From positions 1,323,081 through 1,387,080 of the forward strand of contig NZ_BDUC01000001.1 of NCBI RefSeq assembly GCF_002218085.1: 64,000 bases of DNA, given 5' to 3'. The notes beneath the pieces are model-generated. The model searched no databases. It was not told the DNA's origin and was given only the letters and a program-made list of their open reading frames with translations. The position numbers and the translations under genes are program-made. Positions 16,676 through 25,079 of the stretch are shown here, piece after piece. Position 1 is the first letter of the stretch; every line of letters begins with the position of its first letter. Origin of the DNA: Tolypothrix sp. NIES-4075. GTDB taxonomy: Bacteria > Cyanobacteriota > Cyanobacteriia > Cyanobacteriales > Nostocaceae.

Positions 16676-16872
16676 AAGAACCAACATTATTAGAAAAGCA
16701 AAAATATCAAAGACTGAGAGAAATTTTTGCCCAAGCTAGACAGCGATATCTAGAAGCAGGTGGCGATCCTCACCATCCCGCCGACAACCGTTATTTAACT
16801 GATGAAGAGAAAAAAGAAGCCTTTGAACTAGGAGCGCAAGTTTTTAACACTCAAACAAAACCTCAATCTTAA
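16672..16872 (+). CDS. small charged protein coupled to the upstream gene
   Basis: The protein has 66 residues from ATG 16672 (MKEPTLLEKQKYQRLREIFA). A TTG at 16657 would add five residues. It is rich in K, E and R, probably helical, with GGDPHHPADNRYLTDEEKKE in the middle. No known family is recognised. The start codon overlaps the upstream stop. The two could form a small complex or a toxin-antitoxin-like pair, but nothing in the sequence proves that. Confidence 0.55.
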   Translation: MKEPTLLEKQKYQRLREIFAQARQRYLEAGGDPHHPADNRYLTDEEKKEAFELGAQVFNTQTKPQS

Positions 16873-16986
16873 ATGAATCCATACCCTCTCCTCCTCTGCG
16901 CCCTCTGCGCCTCTGCGGTTCGTTTCTCAAAAAAAACAGCCGCCTCCCGCAGGAGACAGCCGTCAAAAATAGGGGGTTAATAAACC

Positions 16987-18624
16987 TTAATAATCGAAGT
17001 CGCCACCACCCATACCGCCGCCACCAGCAGGAGCAGCATCCTTCGGCTCAGGCTTGTCAACAACGATACATTCGGTTGTCAACACCATACCAGCGATAGA
17101 AGCAGCGTTTTGCAAAGCAGAACGAGTCACTTTAGCAGGGTCAACAATACCAGCTTCAAACAAATCTACAAACTCGTTAGTCGCAGCGTTGTAGCCAACG
17201 TTGAATTCCTTCTCTTTCACACGTTCAGCAATGACAGCACCATTCTGACCGGCGTTTTCAGCAATCCGCTTCAGAGGAGCAGGCAAAGCACGAGCTACAA
17301 TCAAAGCACCAATTAACTCTTCACCCTTCAAGCTGCCATTTGCCCATTCTTCGAGCTGAGGTGTCAAGTGAGCGAGAGTTGTACCACCACCAGGAACGAT
17401 ACCTTCTTCCACAGCAGCTTTGGTAGCGTTGATAGCGTCTTCTAAGCGCAGCTTCTTGTCCTTCATTTCGGTTTCGGTTGCTGCACCGACTTTCACGACT
17501 GCGACACCACCAGCAAGTTTAGCCAAACGCTCTTGCAGCTTTTCTTTGTCGTAGCTCGATTCGGTTTCATCCATCTGACGACGGATTTGTTCGCAACGCG
17601 CTTTCACAGCAACGTCGTTACCTTCGGCAACAATTGTGGTGTTGTCTTTGGTGATGGTGATGCGGCGAGCTTTACCTAGCATATCTAGCTTGGTGTTGTC
17701 AAGCTTCAAACCAGCATCTTCGGTGATTAGTTGACCGCCAGTGAGAACGGCGATATCTTCTAGCATAGCCTTGCGGCGATCGCCAAATCCAGGAGCCTTG
17801 ACAGCAGCAACGTTCAACACGCCACGCAGTCTGTTCACAACCAAAGTTGCCAAAGCTTCTTTTTCAATATCTTCGGCGAGAATCACCAAAGGACGACCAG
17901 CACGAGCAACTTGCTCTAACACTGGTACGAGGTCTTGTACCAAAGCGATTTTCTTGTCTGTGAGCAAGATGTAAGGCTCATCAAACACCGCTTCCATCCG
18001 TTCGGGATCGGTTGCAAAATAAGGAGAGATGTAGCCTTTGTCAAAGCGCATCCCTTCAGTGATTTCTAATTCGGTGGTCATAGATTTCCCTTCTTCTAGG
18101 GAAATTACGCCTTCTTTGCCTACTCTGTCCATTGCTTGAGCAATCATCTGACCGACTTCTTCGTCGTTACCAGCCGAAATTGCCGCAACTTGAGCGATCG
18201 CTTTAGAATCTCCTACGGGACGGGCTTGGTCAGCAATGCTCTTTACCAAAAAGCCGGTAGCTTTGTCAATACCGCGCTTCAAGGAAATCGCATTTGCACC
18301 CGCTGCAACGTTCCGCAAGCCTTCTTTGACCATTGCGTGAGCTAGCACGGTTGCAGTTGTTGTACCGTCACCAGCAGCATCGTTGGTTTTAGAAGCAGCC
18401 TGACGAATCAAAGCAACGCCAGTGTTTTCTACGTGGTCTTCTAATTCGATTTCTTTGGCGATCGTCACACCATCATTGACAATTTGTGGTGCGCCAAATT
18501 TCTTCTCTAGCACCACGTTACGACCCTTGGGACCAAGGGTAACAGCCACAGCTTCAGCCAGGATGTCCATGCCTCGTTCGAGGGCGCGACGGGCGTTTTC
18601 GTTATAGATAATGCGCTTTGCCAT
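16987..18624 (-). CDS. groL: chaperonin GroEL (60 kDa)
   Basis: The protein has 545 residues. It forms the double-ring ATP-driven folding cage with GroES. Seen: the start MAKRIIYNENARRALERGMD, VTLGPKGRNVVLEKKFG, the ATPase loop GDGTTTATVLAHAM, GFGDRRKAMLEDIAVLTGG, EGIVPGGGTTLAHL and the C-terminal tail GGGGMGGGDFDY. It follows groES, as GroEL1 of cyanobacteria does. The operon is under a perfect CIRCE operator upstream of groES. The 153-base gap between the two genes is filled by short tandem repeats, which is unusual for a two-gene operon with tight co-expression. Confidence 0.97.
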   Translation of the reverse strand: MAKRIIYNENARRALERGMDILAEAVAVTLGPKGRNVVLEKKFGAPQIVNDGVTIAKEIELEDHVENTGVALIRQAASKTNDAAGDGTTTATVLAHAMVKEGLRNVAAGANAISLKRGIDKATGFLVKSIADQARPVGDSKAIAQVAAISAGNDEEVGQMIAQAMDRVGKEGVISLEEGKSMTTELEITEGMRFDKGYISPYFATDPERMEAVFDEPYILLTDKKIALVQDLVPVLEQVARAGRPLVILAEDIEKEALATLVVNRLRGVLNVAAVKAPGFGDRRKAMLEDIAVLTGGQLITEDAGLKLDNTKLDMLGKARRITITKDNTTIVAEGNDVAVKARCEQIRRQMDETESSYDKEKLQERLAKLAGGVAVVKVGAATETEMKDKKLRLEDAINATKAAVEEGIVPGGGTTLAHLTPQLEEWANGSLKGEELIGALIVARALPAPLKRIAENAGQNGAVIAERVKEKEFNVGYNAATNEFVDLFEAGIVDPAKVTRSALQNAASIAGMVLTTECIVVDKPEPKDAAPAGGGGMGGGDFDY

Positions 18625-18657
18625 AATTGCCTAAGTTCAACCTGCTATTTGTAAATT

Positions 18658-18778
18658 TGTTAATTGTTGGTGGTTGGTAATTGGTAATTGGTAATTGGTA
18701 GTTGGTAATTGGTAATCTTTCTCTTGCCATTACCCATTACCCCTTCCCCATTCCCCATTCCCATTTCCCATTCCCCAT
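18658..18778. repeat. short tandem repeats inside the groES-groEL operon
   Basis: About five units of TTGGTAA-like heptamers (18666-18716) are followed by CCCATTA and CCCCATT units (18727-18778). The two halves are partly complementary and could fold on the mRNA between groES and groEL. Confidence 0.8.
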
Positions 18779-19089
18779 TAGCTAACTACCGCTAAAATGT
18801 CTTTTTCTGAAAGCAGGACATACTCGTCAGTGCCGAGTTTGATGTCGGTACCGGCGTACTTAGAGTACAGCACCTTGTCACCGACTTTTACATCCAATGC
18901 TTGACGACCCCCGTCGTCTTTGAGCTTGCCATCACCGACAGCAACCACTTCGCCTACTTGGGGCTTTTCTTTGGCTGTGTCGGGCAAATACAGACCACCT
19001 GCGGTCTTTTCTTCAGAGGCGCTCACTTTTACAAAAACGCGATCGCCTAAAGGTTTTACGGTAGAAACGCTTAGAGATACAGCTGCCAT
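18778..19089 (-). CDS. groES: co-chaperonin GroES (10 kDa)
   Basis: The protein has 103 residues: VKPLGDRVFVKVSASEEKTAGGLYLPDTAKEKPQVGEVVAVG, the mobile loop TAGGLYLP, and the roof-like KVGDKVLYSKYAGTDIK, ending in YVLLSEKDILAVVS. It caps the GroEL ring. First gene of the groES-groEL operon, 20 bases downstream of the CIRCE element, so it is controlled by the HrcA repressor and heat shock. Confidence 0.97.
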   Translation of the reverse strand: MAAVSLSVSTVKPLGDRVFVKVSASEEKTAGGLYLPDTAKEKPQVGEVVAVGDGKLKDDGGRQALDVKVGDKVLYSKYAGTDIKLGTDEYVLLSEKDILAVVS

Positions 19090-19108
19090 ACGAATTTCTC
19101 GCCTCTTA

Positions 19109-19135
19109 TTAGCACTCTCGACTCCTGAGTGCTAA
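19109..19135. promoter_or_regulatory. CIRCE operator (HrcA site)
   Basis: TTAGCACTC, nine bases, GAGTGCTAA: an exact match to the CIRCE consensus. It ends 20 bases upstream of the groES ATG on the minus strand. HrcA binds CIRCE and represses groESL in most bacteria, including cyanobacteria. Confidence 0.97.
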
Positions 19136-20127
19136 TGTACCTAACTGCGGTATGCAATGGCAACAAATTGACTTGTACGGGTTCCCGAACTAAGCAACCA
19201 AAGTTATACTTAAGTACAAATACTCAATTATTTTTTGTTTACCGGGTTTTGTTTTGTAAGTTACGAATATTTTTATATGGTCAAATTTATTTGCTTGCGT
19301 TGAAAAATTGATATAGAACAGTAATCAGGGAGCCGCTTAACGAGTAACAATGAGTGCGATCCAGTCTTCGTGTGAAAATCCCAAAAACCACTTATGTTCT
19401 GGACAATAAACCTTAAGAAATTGTGTAAAAACTTTAGGACTGGCAAAAAATTCAGCCACATGTTTTTATATGCGCTGACCAGATAGTTCTAAAAAGCTAC
19501 ACAAAACAAGCTAATCTGGAATCTTGGGAACATTTGCTTGTTCGATTGCAAAAGCTCAAACTTGACCAGCCGCAAGACAAATATCCCACTTGCATTTCAC
19601 TTGACCAAAACCAACTGCTTGCGAGTTTGTTGTTCTAGACCGATAATGGTGGTTTACCCGGATGGTGTCTGGTATCGCCTGCGTTACCCGGAAGTCCAGG
19701 AAAGCGGCTTAATCAAGAACACAAGATTAGGCAATATGGTGGTGGAATATGCATTTTTGACCCAACATATGCTTTGAAACTTCCTTTGATTAGGAGCGAA
19801 CATCCACTGGATATGAAACAGCAGTCAGCATAATTAAAGCGCTTGGTTGGTTTTTAGATAGGGCGATCGAACTTCAATACCTACGTGTGAACGCAAAAGA
19901 TTATTATTTAATCAGTGTTTTCCACCAGCCACGTACAAAGCGATCTATAATAGCGCATTATATAACTACTGCTCTACGTATCCTTACTGGAGTTTTGCCC
20001 TTGAAAGTTCAATATCACAAAAGTGAAAATCGCTTTTGTGACATCGCTTAAGCAAAGGCAAGTTAAGTGGGAAAAAAAGGACAACATCTCAATAATCCAC
20101 CATAGAGGATAACTAATCAAGACCTTG
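19136..20127. other. long gap with gene remnants
   Basis: The 990 bases between groES and the response regulator gene contain no intact gene. A ferredoxin-like remnant is listed separately. The part to 19500 is AT-rich and without recognisable coding; the part at 19990-20060 shows an inverted CACAAAAGTGAAAATCGCTTTTGTG (20017-20041). Confidence 0.6.
19646..19777 (+). pseudogene. possible remnant of a (2Fe-2S) ferredoxin-like gene
   Basis: MVVYPDGVWYRLRYPEVQES resembles the C-terminal strand of thioredoxin-like 2Fe-2S ferredoxins (typical form VVYPDGVWYxxVTPE). The frame upstream (from 19538) gives RVCCSRPI at the place where a cluster cysteine is expected. The rest of the domain is missing and the tail beyond QESGLIK has no match. 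It is a decayed fragment at best. Confidence 0.35.
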
Positions 20128-20805
20128 ATGGACCCAAGCGCGACAAGTGCCACTGCTATGAAAGAGCCCAGCATGAAAGATCACAAAAGACTTCTACTGA
20201 TTGATGATGACCCTAACCTCATCTTGCTGGTGAAGGACTACTTGGAATTCCGTGGATATGAAGTCATCACTGGGGAAAATGGTCGGGAAGCTCTGGAAAT
20301 TTTAGAGCAGGATATCCCTGACATGATCATCTGCGACGTGATGATGCCGGAAATGGACGGATATACTTTTGTTGAACAAGTCCGGCAAAACGAACGCACT
20401 AGCTGGATTCCCGTTCTTTTCCTTTCTGCGAAAGGTCAAAGTGCCGACAGAGTTAAAGGATTAAATAAAGGTGCTGATGTCTACATGGTCAAACCTTTTG
20501 AACCTGAAGAACTCGTTGCCCAAGTTGAATCTTCGCTCAAACAAACTATCCGCTGGAAAGAACACCAAGCAAAAGGAGGAGAAAACGGTTCCCGCATTCA
20601 AGTTCCCTTCGATGTGCAGCTAACTCCAACCGAACTAAAAGTAGTTCAGTTTGTTGCTAGGGGTTTAGCTAACCGGGAAATCGCTGAAGAACTAAACGTC
20701 AGTCAGCGCACCGTTGAAAGCCACGTTTCCAATATGTTGGGCAAAACCAATTTGCACAACCGTACTGAATTAGCGCGGTGGGCAATTGAAAATCAAATGG
20801 CGTAA
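20128..20805 (+). CDS. NarL/FixJ-type response regulator
   Basis: The protein has 225 residues from ATG 20128; TTG 20125 and a second ATG at MKDHKRLL are alternatives. Receiver domain: LLLIDDDPNLILLVKDYLEF with the acidic pair, the phospho-acceptor in MIICDVMMPEMDGY, and VLFLSAKG and MVKPF with the conserved Lys. Output domain: a LuxR-type HTH, LTPTELKVVQFVARGLANREIAEELNVSQRTVESHVSNML. It resembles the cyanobacterial/red-algal Ycf29 group, but I cannot fix the orthology. No kinase is adjacent. Two hairpins follow the gene, at 20866-20887 and 20917-20944. Confidence 0.92.
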   Translation: MDPSATSATAMKEPSMKDHKRLLLIDDDPNLILLVKDYLEFRGYEVITGENGREALEILEQDIPDMIICDVMMPEMDGYTFVEQVRQNERTSWIPVLFLSAKGQSADRVKGLNKGADVYMVKPFEPEELVAQVESSLKQTIRWKEHQAKGGENGSRIQVPFDVQLTPTELKVVQFVARGLANREIAEELNVSQRTVESHVSNMLGKTNLHNRTELARWAIENQMA

Positions 20806-20865
20806 TACCCATTTGAGATTTAACAGAAGAATCTGAGAGGAGGAAATCTCCACTCATAACTTCAA

Positions 20866-20887
20866 AGAGAGTGCGATCGCACTCTCT
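20866..20887. repeat. 22-bp perfect palindrome centred on HIP1
   Basis: AGAGAGTGCGATCGCACTCTCT reads the same on both strands. It lies 60 bases after the response regulator gene and has GCGATCGC at its centre. Confidence 0.85.
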
Positions 20888-20916
20888 CACTCTTTAAATT
20901 CTAAATCGAGATTATC

Positions 20917-20944
20917 AGCCATTTTCTTTGGAAATGGCTTTTTG
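20917..20944 (+). terminator. Rho-independent terminator of the response regulator gene
   Basis: AGCCATTT and AAATGGCT form an 8-bp stem (20917-20924 and 20932-20939) with a 7-base loop, followed directly by TTTT. The position fits the end of the response regulator transcript. Confidence 0.7.
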
Positions 20945-21455
20945 CCTAATTTTTAAGACTTACTCCGCACAACTTCAATATTTTGATTAGCGACGCTGTT
21001 GTAGCTTCTGTTGCAGTTCGCGCAAAACCGTTTTCCCATCAACAACCTCACCGCGTTCGGTAGCTTCAATACCAATTATAATTTTCCGTTGCAGCTCCTC
21101 AAATCGACCTTTGTTTCAGGCGATCGCGTTCCTCTAAAAGCTTGATCCCCGCAATAATCAATTCGTCAGATGAAGCATACCGACCGCTTTCAAGTTAACT
21201 TTGGATAAACTGTTGAGTTCAGGAGTTAACGACACATTCATCAACGCTTACCGTCTGTATTGCTGTTCTTACTTATTGTAGGAACGGCTTATTTTTTTCA
21301 TTATTGCTGATTGTAGGTTGGGTTAAGCGACAGCGCAACCCAAGCAATCTCACAAAATATGTTACTTTGTCAAATTTTTAGGGAAATCTAGTACTAGAAG
21401 CTTAAATATTTATTTAATTTATACCTCTACTTAGGTATGAATAAAAGTCGATGCA
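20945..21455. other. gap between response regulator and kinase fragment
   Basis: Apart from the decayed ParD gene, this stretch contains no intact gene. Bases 21250-21455 are AT-rich without recognisable coding. Confidence 0.55.
20987..21241 (-). pseudogene. decayed ParD/CopG-like antitoxin gene
   Basis: The minus strand starts MNVSLTPELNSL, the usual beginning of ParD-type antitoxins. It then continues only by changing frame: ESGRYASSDEL in one frame, IIAGIKLLEERDRLKQR in the next, and a last block ELQRKIIIGIEATERGEVVD then GKTVLRELQQKLQQRR with a stop. Put together these pieces make a full ParD of about 83 residues. At least three frameshifts and an internal stop disable it. No ParE toxin is seen nearby. 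Confidence 0.75.
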
Positions 21456-21713
21456 ATGAGCTATTGTATCAATCCCCATTGTCCAAAACCTCTTGACCCA
21501 GCGAATGCGAACAATTGCATTTGTCGTAACTGTGGGTCAGAGATACTCCTGCAAGGTCGTTATCGGGTACTCAAACAACTAGCTAAAGGAGGTTTTGGCG
21601 AAACTTTTGAAGTTGATGATTGTGGCACAACTAAAGTTTTAAAAGTGCTGACTGAGAACAACTCCAAAGCCATACTTCATAAACTTGCAATCTGCTGTAT
21701 CAACAAATCCTAG
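21456..21713 (+). pseudogene. N-terminal fragment of a 4-Cys Ser/Thr protein kinase
   Basis: MSYCINPHCPKPLDPANANN, CICRNCGSEILLQGRYRVLK and QLAKGGFGETFEVDD are the zinc-ribbon-like four-Cys start and glycine loop of the cyanobacterial 4-Cys eukaryotic-type kinases. The normal kinase is over 300 residues; here similarity ends after VLKVLTENNSKA, before the catalytic loop. The rest was lost at a joint with another gene fragment at about 21675-21690. It has its own start codon but cannot make an active kinase. Confidence 0.8.
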
Positions 21714-21889
21714 AAGAAGGGGAAGCCAAAGGCAAAGCAGAAGGGGAAGCCAAAGGCAAAGCAGAAACAACAAGAAAGATGGCTTTAAATTTGCTGCGAA
21801 TTGGAATGAGTTTAGAGCAAATTGCTCAAGTTACTGAATTATCTATTGAGCAAATTCAAATTTTACAAGAAGAGATTCAAAAAGCTTAA
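21689..21889 (+). pseudogene. C-terminal fragment of an Rpn-like nuclease gene
   Basis: In another frame from the kinase fragment the sequence reads LYQQILEEGEAKGKAEGEAK and then MALNLLRIGMSLEQIAQVTE to a stop (ending QILQEEIQKA). This is the typical tail of the Rpn/DUF4351 family: EGxAKGxAEG coil plus a small helix-turn-helix-like end. The nuclease domain is absent and no start codon is seen. With the kinase fragment just upstream it marks a deletion junction between two unrelated genes. Confidence 0.7.
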
Positions 21890-21930
21890 TTTTAACTAAT
21901 CGCTTTCTAAAATACGCGGCTATACAAGCA

Positions 21931-21950
21931 AAACCCGCATTCGCGGGTTT
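21931..21950. terminator. hairpin between Rpn fragment and asnS
   Basis: AAACCCGC, loop ATTC, GCGGGTTT: a perfect 8-bp stem lying 72 bases downstream of the asnS stop on the minus strand. There is only a short T-run on either side, so it is a possible bidirectional terminator. Confidence 0.5.
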
Positions 21951-22021
21951 CAAAGTTTTTAGCAGACCGACTTGGTTTGTGTAGACGCGATTATAAATCC
22001 CGTGGTTTTCAAATTCTCAAA

Positions 22022-23413
22022 CTAAAACTCGGCACTTTGCGGTGTTCTGGGGAACGGAATTACATCGCGAATATTTCCCATACCCGTCATGAATTGCACC
22101 AAGCGCTCAAAACCCAGCCCAAAACCAGCGTGGGGAACCGTACCATAACGACGCAAGTCAAGATACCACCACAAATCTTCTGGCTGCATTCCCTGCGCTA
22201 TTATCCGCTTTTCCAACACATCTAAACGTTCTTCACGTTGAGAACCGCCAATAATTTCGCCTATTTTCGGTGCGAGTATATCCATTGCTCGCACTGTCTT
22301 TTCATCATCGCTTAAGCGCATATAAAACGCTTTGATTTTTGCTGGATAATCACACACTATAACAGGCTTTTTAAATAATTGTTCGGCTAGATAACGTTCG
22401 TGTTCTGATTGTAAATCTAAACCCCAACTTACCGGATATTCAAACTTGACATCAGCTTTTTCTAATAGGGAAATTGCTTCTGTATAAGTTAGGCGCTGAA
22501 ATTCATTATTAATAATGTTATCCGCCGTTGACAAAACGGTATCATCTATGCGCTGATTAAAAAATTCCATATCTTCGGGGCAAGTTTCTAACACATATTT
22601 GAAAACGTGTTTCAGAAACGCTTCGGCTAAATCCATATCCCCATCTAAATCACAAAAAGCCATTTCTGGCTCGACCATCCAAAATTCTGCTAAATGGCGT
22701 GATGTGTTGGAATTTTCCGCACGGAAGGTGGGACCAAATGTATAAACGTTACTAAAAGCCATCGCCATAACTTCGGCTTCTAATTGACCGCTTACTGTTA
22801 GGTATGTCGGTCTGCCAAAAAAGTCTTGAGCGTAGTCTACAGCGTTATTCTCAGTACGGGGAATGTCTTTTAGGTTCAAACCGGTGACGTTGAAAAGTTC
22901 ACCCGCTCCTTCGCAATCGCTAGCGGTGATGATGGGAGTGTGAACCCACAAAAAGCCGCGTTCTTGAAAAAATTGGTGAATTGCTGTCGCACAAGCGTTT
23001 CTGACGCGGAAAACTGCACCAAAGGAATTGGTACGCGATCGCAAGTGTCCAATGGTCCGCAAAAACTCATAAGAATGACGTTTCTTTTGTAGCGGATAAG
23101 TTTCGGGATCAGCCTCACCGTAGACTTTCACCGTTTCGGCTTTCAACTCAATTCGCTGTCCTTTACCTTGGGAAGGAACTAGTACCCCTGTTACTTCAAC
23201 CGAAGCACCTGTATTCAGCTTTTTGATGATAGCCTCATAATCTGGCAAATCTTGATTCATCACGACTTGCAAACTAGCCAGCGATGAACCGTCATTAACT
23301 TCGATAAAAGAAAATCCTTTCAACTCGCGTTTTGTCCGTACCCACCCTTGAATTAAAAGAGACTCATCAGGTTGACCACTTCGCAATATTTCTACTATCC
23401 GTCGCTTGACCAT
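22022..23413 (-). CDS. asnS: asparaginyl-tRNA synthetase
   Basis: The protein has 463 residues from MVKRRIVEILRSGQPDESLL. The frame is open 24 codons further up, but that part overlaps the upstream gene and has no family match. An N-terminal OB-fold for anticodon binding (IQGWVRTKRELKGFSFIEVN) is followed by the class II catalytic core: motif 2 near TFRAENSNTSRHLAEFWMVE and motif 3 GFGLGFERLVQF. It attaches Asn to tRNA-Asn. The ATG lies only 2 bases after the stop of the upstream coiled-coil gene, so the two probably form one transcript. Confidence 0.96.
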   Translation of the reverse strand: MVKRRIVEILRSGQPDESLLIQGWVRTKRELKGFSFIEVNDGSSLASLQVVMNQDLPDYEAIIKKLNTGASVEVTGVLVPSQGKGQRIELKAETVKVYGEADPETYPLQKKRHSYEFLRTIGHLRSRTNSFGAVFRVRNACATAIHQFFQERGFLWVHTPIITASDCEGAGELFNVTGLNLKDIPRTENNAVDYAQDFFGRPTYLTVSGQLEAEVMAMAFSNVYTFGPTFRAENSNTSRHLAEFWMVEPEMAFCDLDGDMDLAEAFLKHVFKYVLETCPEDMEFFNQRIDDTVLSTADNIINNEFQRLTYTEAISLLEKADVKFEYPVSWGLDLQSEHERYLAEQLFKKPVIVCDYPAKIKAFYMRLSDDEKTVRAMDILAPKIGEIIGGSQREERLDVLEKRIIAQGMQPEDLWWYLDLRRYGTVPHAGFGLGFERLVQFMTGMGNIRDVIPFPRTPQSAEF

Positions 23414-23415
23414 AG

Positions 23416-23775
23416 TTAACCAACATAAGACTTTAATATCCAGCCTATGATAACGCCCAATCCACCAAAGCGGATGATTTGCCAAAAAGGTTTTTTGACG
23501 CTTTTCCAGGAGAATAACTGACTTTCTAAGCTAACTTCTAGCACTTCTAGCTGCTGTTTGATGTGCTTTAACTCAGCTTTCATTTCTGGAGTGTAATGTT
23601 TATTTTGATTAAGTTCTTGGCGACGTTTTTCATATTCTGCCTTGGAGATGCGATCGCGTTGCACTTGCGTGTAGCGTTCTTTCAAGTCAACAAGCGATCG
23701 CTCTAAGAACAGTAATTCTTCTTCAAATTCTAACTCTTGATTTGACTCTGGTGGCGGTTGTTTAGGCGGCTTCAT
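23416..23775 (-). CDS. coiled-coil protein with C-terminal membrane anchor
   Basis: The protein has 119 residues from MKPPKQPPPESNQELEFEEE. The frame extends upstream to 23856, but this part would overlap the divergent gene, so the ATG at 23775 is preferred. Residues 15-90 form a long charged coiled coil (ERSLVDLKERYTQVQRDRIS, KAELKHIKQQLEVLEVSLE) and residues 97-117 a membrane segment (IIRFGGLGVIIGWILKSYV). Not a family I can name. It is immediately upstream of asnS. Confidence 0.7.
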   Translation of the reverse strand: MKPPKQPPPESNQELEFEEELLFLERSLVDLKERYTQVQRDRISKAEYEKRRQELNQNKHYTPEMKAELKHIKQQLEVLEVSLESQLFSWKSVKKPFWQIIRFGGLGVIIGWILKSYVG

Positions 23776-23820
23776 GCACAAGTAGTACAGTAAAAGTAAA
23801 TGCAAGCAAAGCCAATAGTT

Positions 23821-24117
23821 ATGTCCCAATCCACCCAGCTGCCTAAAACCAGTCAATTAGATGAATTAAGCACCATAGAATTAGCCCAAGCTCTCATGGA
23901 GAGGTTGAGCATTTCTCCTAACGATTGGCATCGCCTTAAGTCTAACCGCAATTCTCGCGCCAGTGAACAAGCCGCTGCCGCTCTTGTGTTTCTCCTCAAA
24001 AATCAGCCTACTGAAGCTCTTGCTAGATTACAACAAGCATCTGGTTGGTTAGATCGCTCTATTTCCGCACCACCTTGTCCAAGTCACGGGGATAAGGGAC
24101 TAGGGACTAGGGACTAG
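23821..24117 (+). CDS. DUF6439-like small cyanobacterial protein
   Basis: The protein has 98 residues from MSQSTQLPKTSQLDELSTIE; an ATG at 23800 would add seven. The conserved block ELAQALMERLSISPNDWHRL, then SEQAAAALVFLLKNQPTEALARLQQASGWLDRSIS is found across cyanobacteria. The last 12 codons (HGDKGLGTRD) read into GGGACTA-type short tandem repeats, so the native C-terminus has probably been replaced by repeat sequence. It is divergent from the coiled-coil gene, and the two share a short promoter region. Confidence 0.7.
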   Translation: MSQSTQLPKTSQLDELSTIELAQALMERLSISPNDWHRLKSNRNSRASEQAAAALVFLLKNQPTEALARLQQASGWLDRSISAPPCPSHGDKGLGTRD

Positions 24118-24200
24118 GGAGTAGGGAGTGGGGGAGTGGGGGAATTAGCCATTACCCATTCCCCATTACCCATTACCCATTACCCATTACCCATTCCCCA
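24096..24200. repeat. short tandem repeats GGGACTA and CCCATTA
   Basis: About four GGGACTA/GGGAGTA heptamers (24096-24130) followed by about seven CCCATTA/CCCCATT heptamers (24148-24200). They separate two converging genes, and the first units provide the stop codon of the left gene. Confidence 0.85.
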
Positions 24201-24206
24201 CTTTCT

Positions 24207-24671
24207 CTAACGTCGCAGAGATAATCTCGGTCGATTATCTAGCTGTTTGCAAAGTCTTAATTCTGTGCCTTTGCGGTTCCACTCTACCTGATCGAAAATG
24301 TGATGCAGGAGAGTCATACCCCGACCGTTTTCTGATTCATCTGGTGGTAGATAATCTGTGGGATCGCGATCGCATGTACAACATGGACTAAATCCGCTGC
24401 CTTGATCTGATATAATCCACCAATACTGATTATCTATTAAGGAAAAACGGACTACTACTGTTTTACCGGGATCAAGATGATTGCCATGTTTTGCTGCATT
24501 GACTAGGGCTTCTTGAAGTCCCAGTCGCAGCTCGGCTTGCAACTTCACGGGAATTTCTGCCAATAGTAAATCTAATATTGGACAGAGATATAGAGTTGAG
24601 GCGAAACTAATTGTGCCCCAATTACGTCCAACTGGACGGAGCGAAATGGTAATCACTCTTATAAACCCCAT
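24207..24671 (-). CDS. anti-sigma regulatory factor type ATPase (RsbW-like HATPase)
   Basis: The protein has 154 residues. GLQEALVNAAKHGNHLDPGK is the N-box of the RsbW/SpoIIAB GHKL family, WWIISDQGSGF the G1 box, and PPDESENGRGMTLLHHIFD the G2 box. Such proteins are serine kinases of anti-sigma antagonists in partner switching. No sigma factor or antagonist gene is adjacent. The N-terminus ITISLRPVGRNWGTISFAS matches the cyanobacterial group; ATG 24671 is the only good start. The C-terminus runs up to the repeat block. Confidence 0.85.
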   Translation of the reverse strand: MGFIRVITISLRPVGRNWGTISFASTLYLCPILDLLLAEIPVKLQAELRLGLQEALVNAAKHGNHLDPGKTVVVRFSLIDNQYWWIISDQGSGFSPCCTCDRDPTDYLPPDESENGRGMTLLHHIFDQVEWNRKGTELRLCKQLDNRPRLSLRR

Positions 24672-25079
24672 AGCCTTCAGTTAGCTAGACATCAGTTTGC
24701 AAAACAAAAGCACCCTGATATAAGTTGAGGTGATCGTGCTGCCTTCAAACTAGCGTCTTCAAAACTAAGTTGTGAAAATACTGTGGAGCATCGGTTCTCT
24801 TCATGAATTACAGTTGAAAAATGTCAAACGGCAAGGATAAACCTCAATAATGCAGTTAGCAACTAAAGATGCTTTCAATAATGTAGAAGAGTATAGCAAT
24901 ACTCTTTTACCTGCCGATTCTGGATTTTAACAACCAAATTCAACTTGACGAGTAACCCATACAACTTCAATTTCTTTATACAAAAGGAATTCAATGAATT
25001 CTATGTTTAGCTTAATTCAATTTTAGCATTTTTCCTATGCACTAGACTAAAAATAAAAAATTTGAGTTTTGTCAAGGGG
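24672..25079. other. gap without gene
   Basis: 408 bases between rlmD and the RsbW-like gene, both on the minus strand. It must hold the promoter of the RsbW-like gene. No coding frame, repeat or hairpin of note is seen. Confidence 0.5.

Noticed and set aside
23414..23485. 24-codon extension of AsnS
   Set aside because: Overlaps the upstream coiled-coil gene and has no family match.
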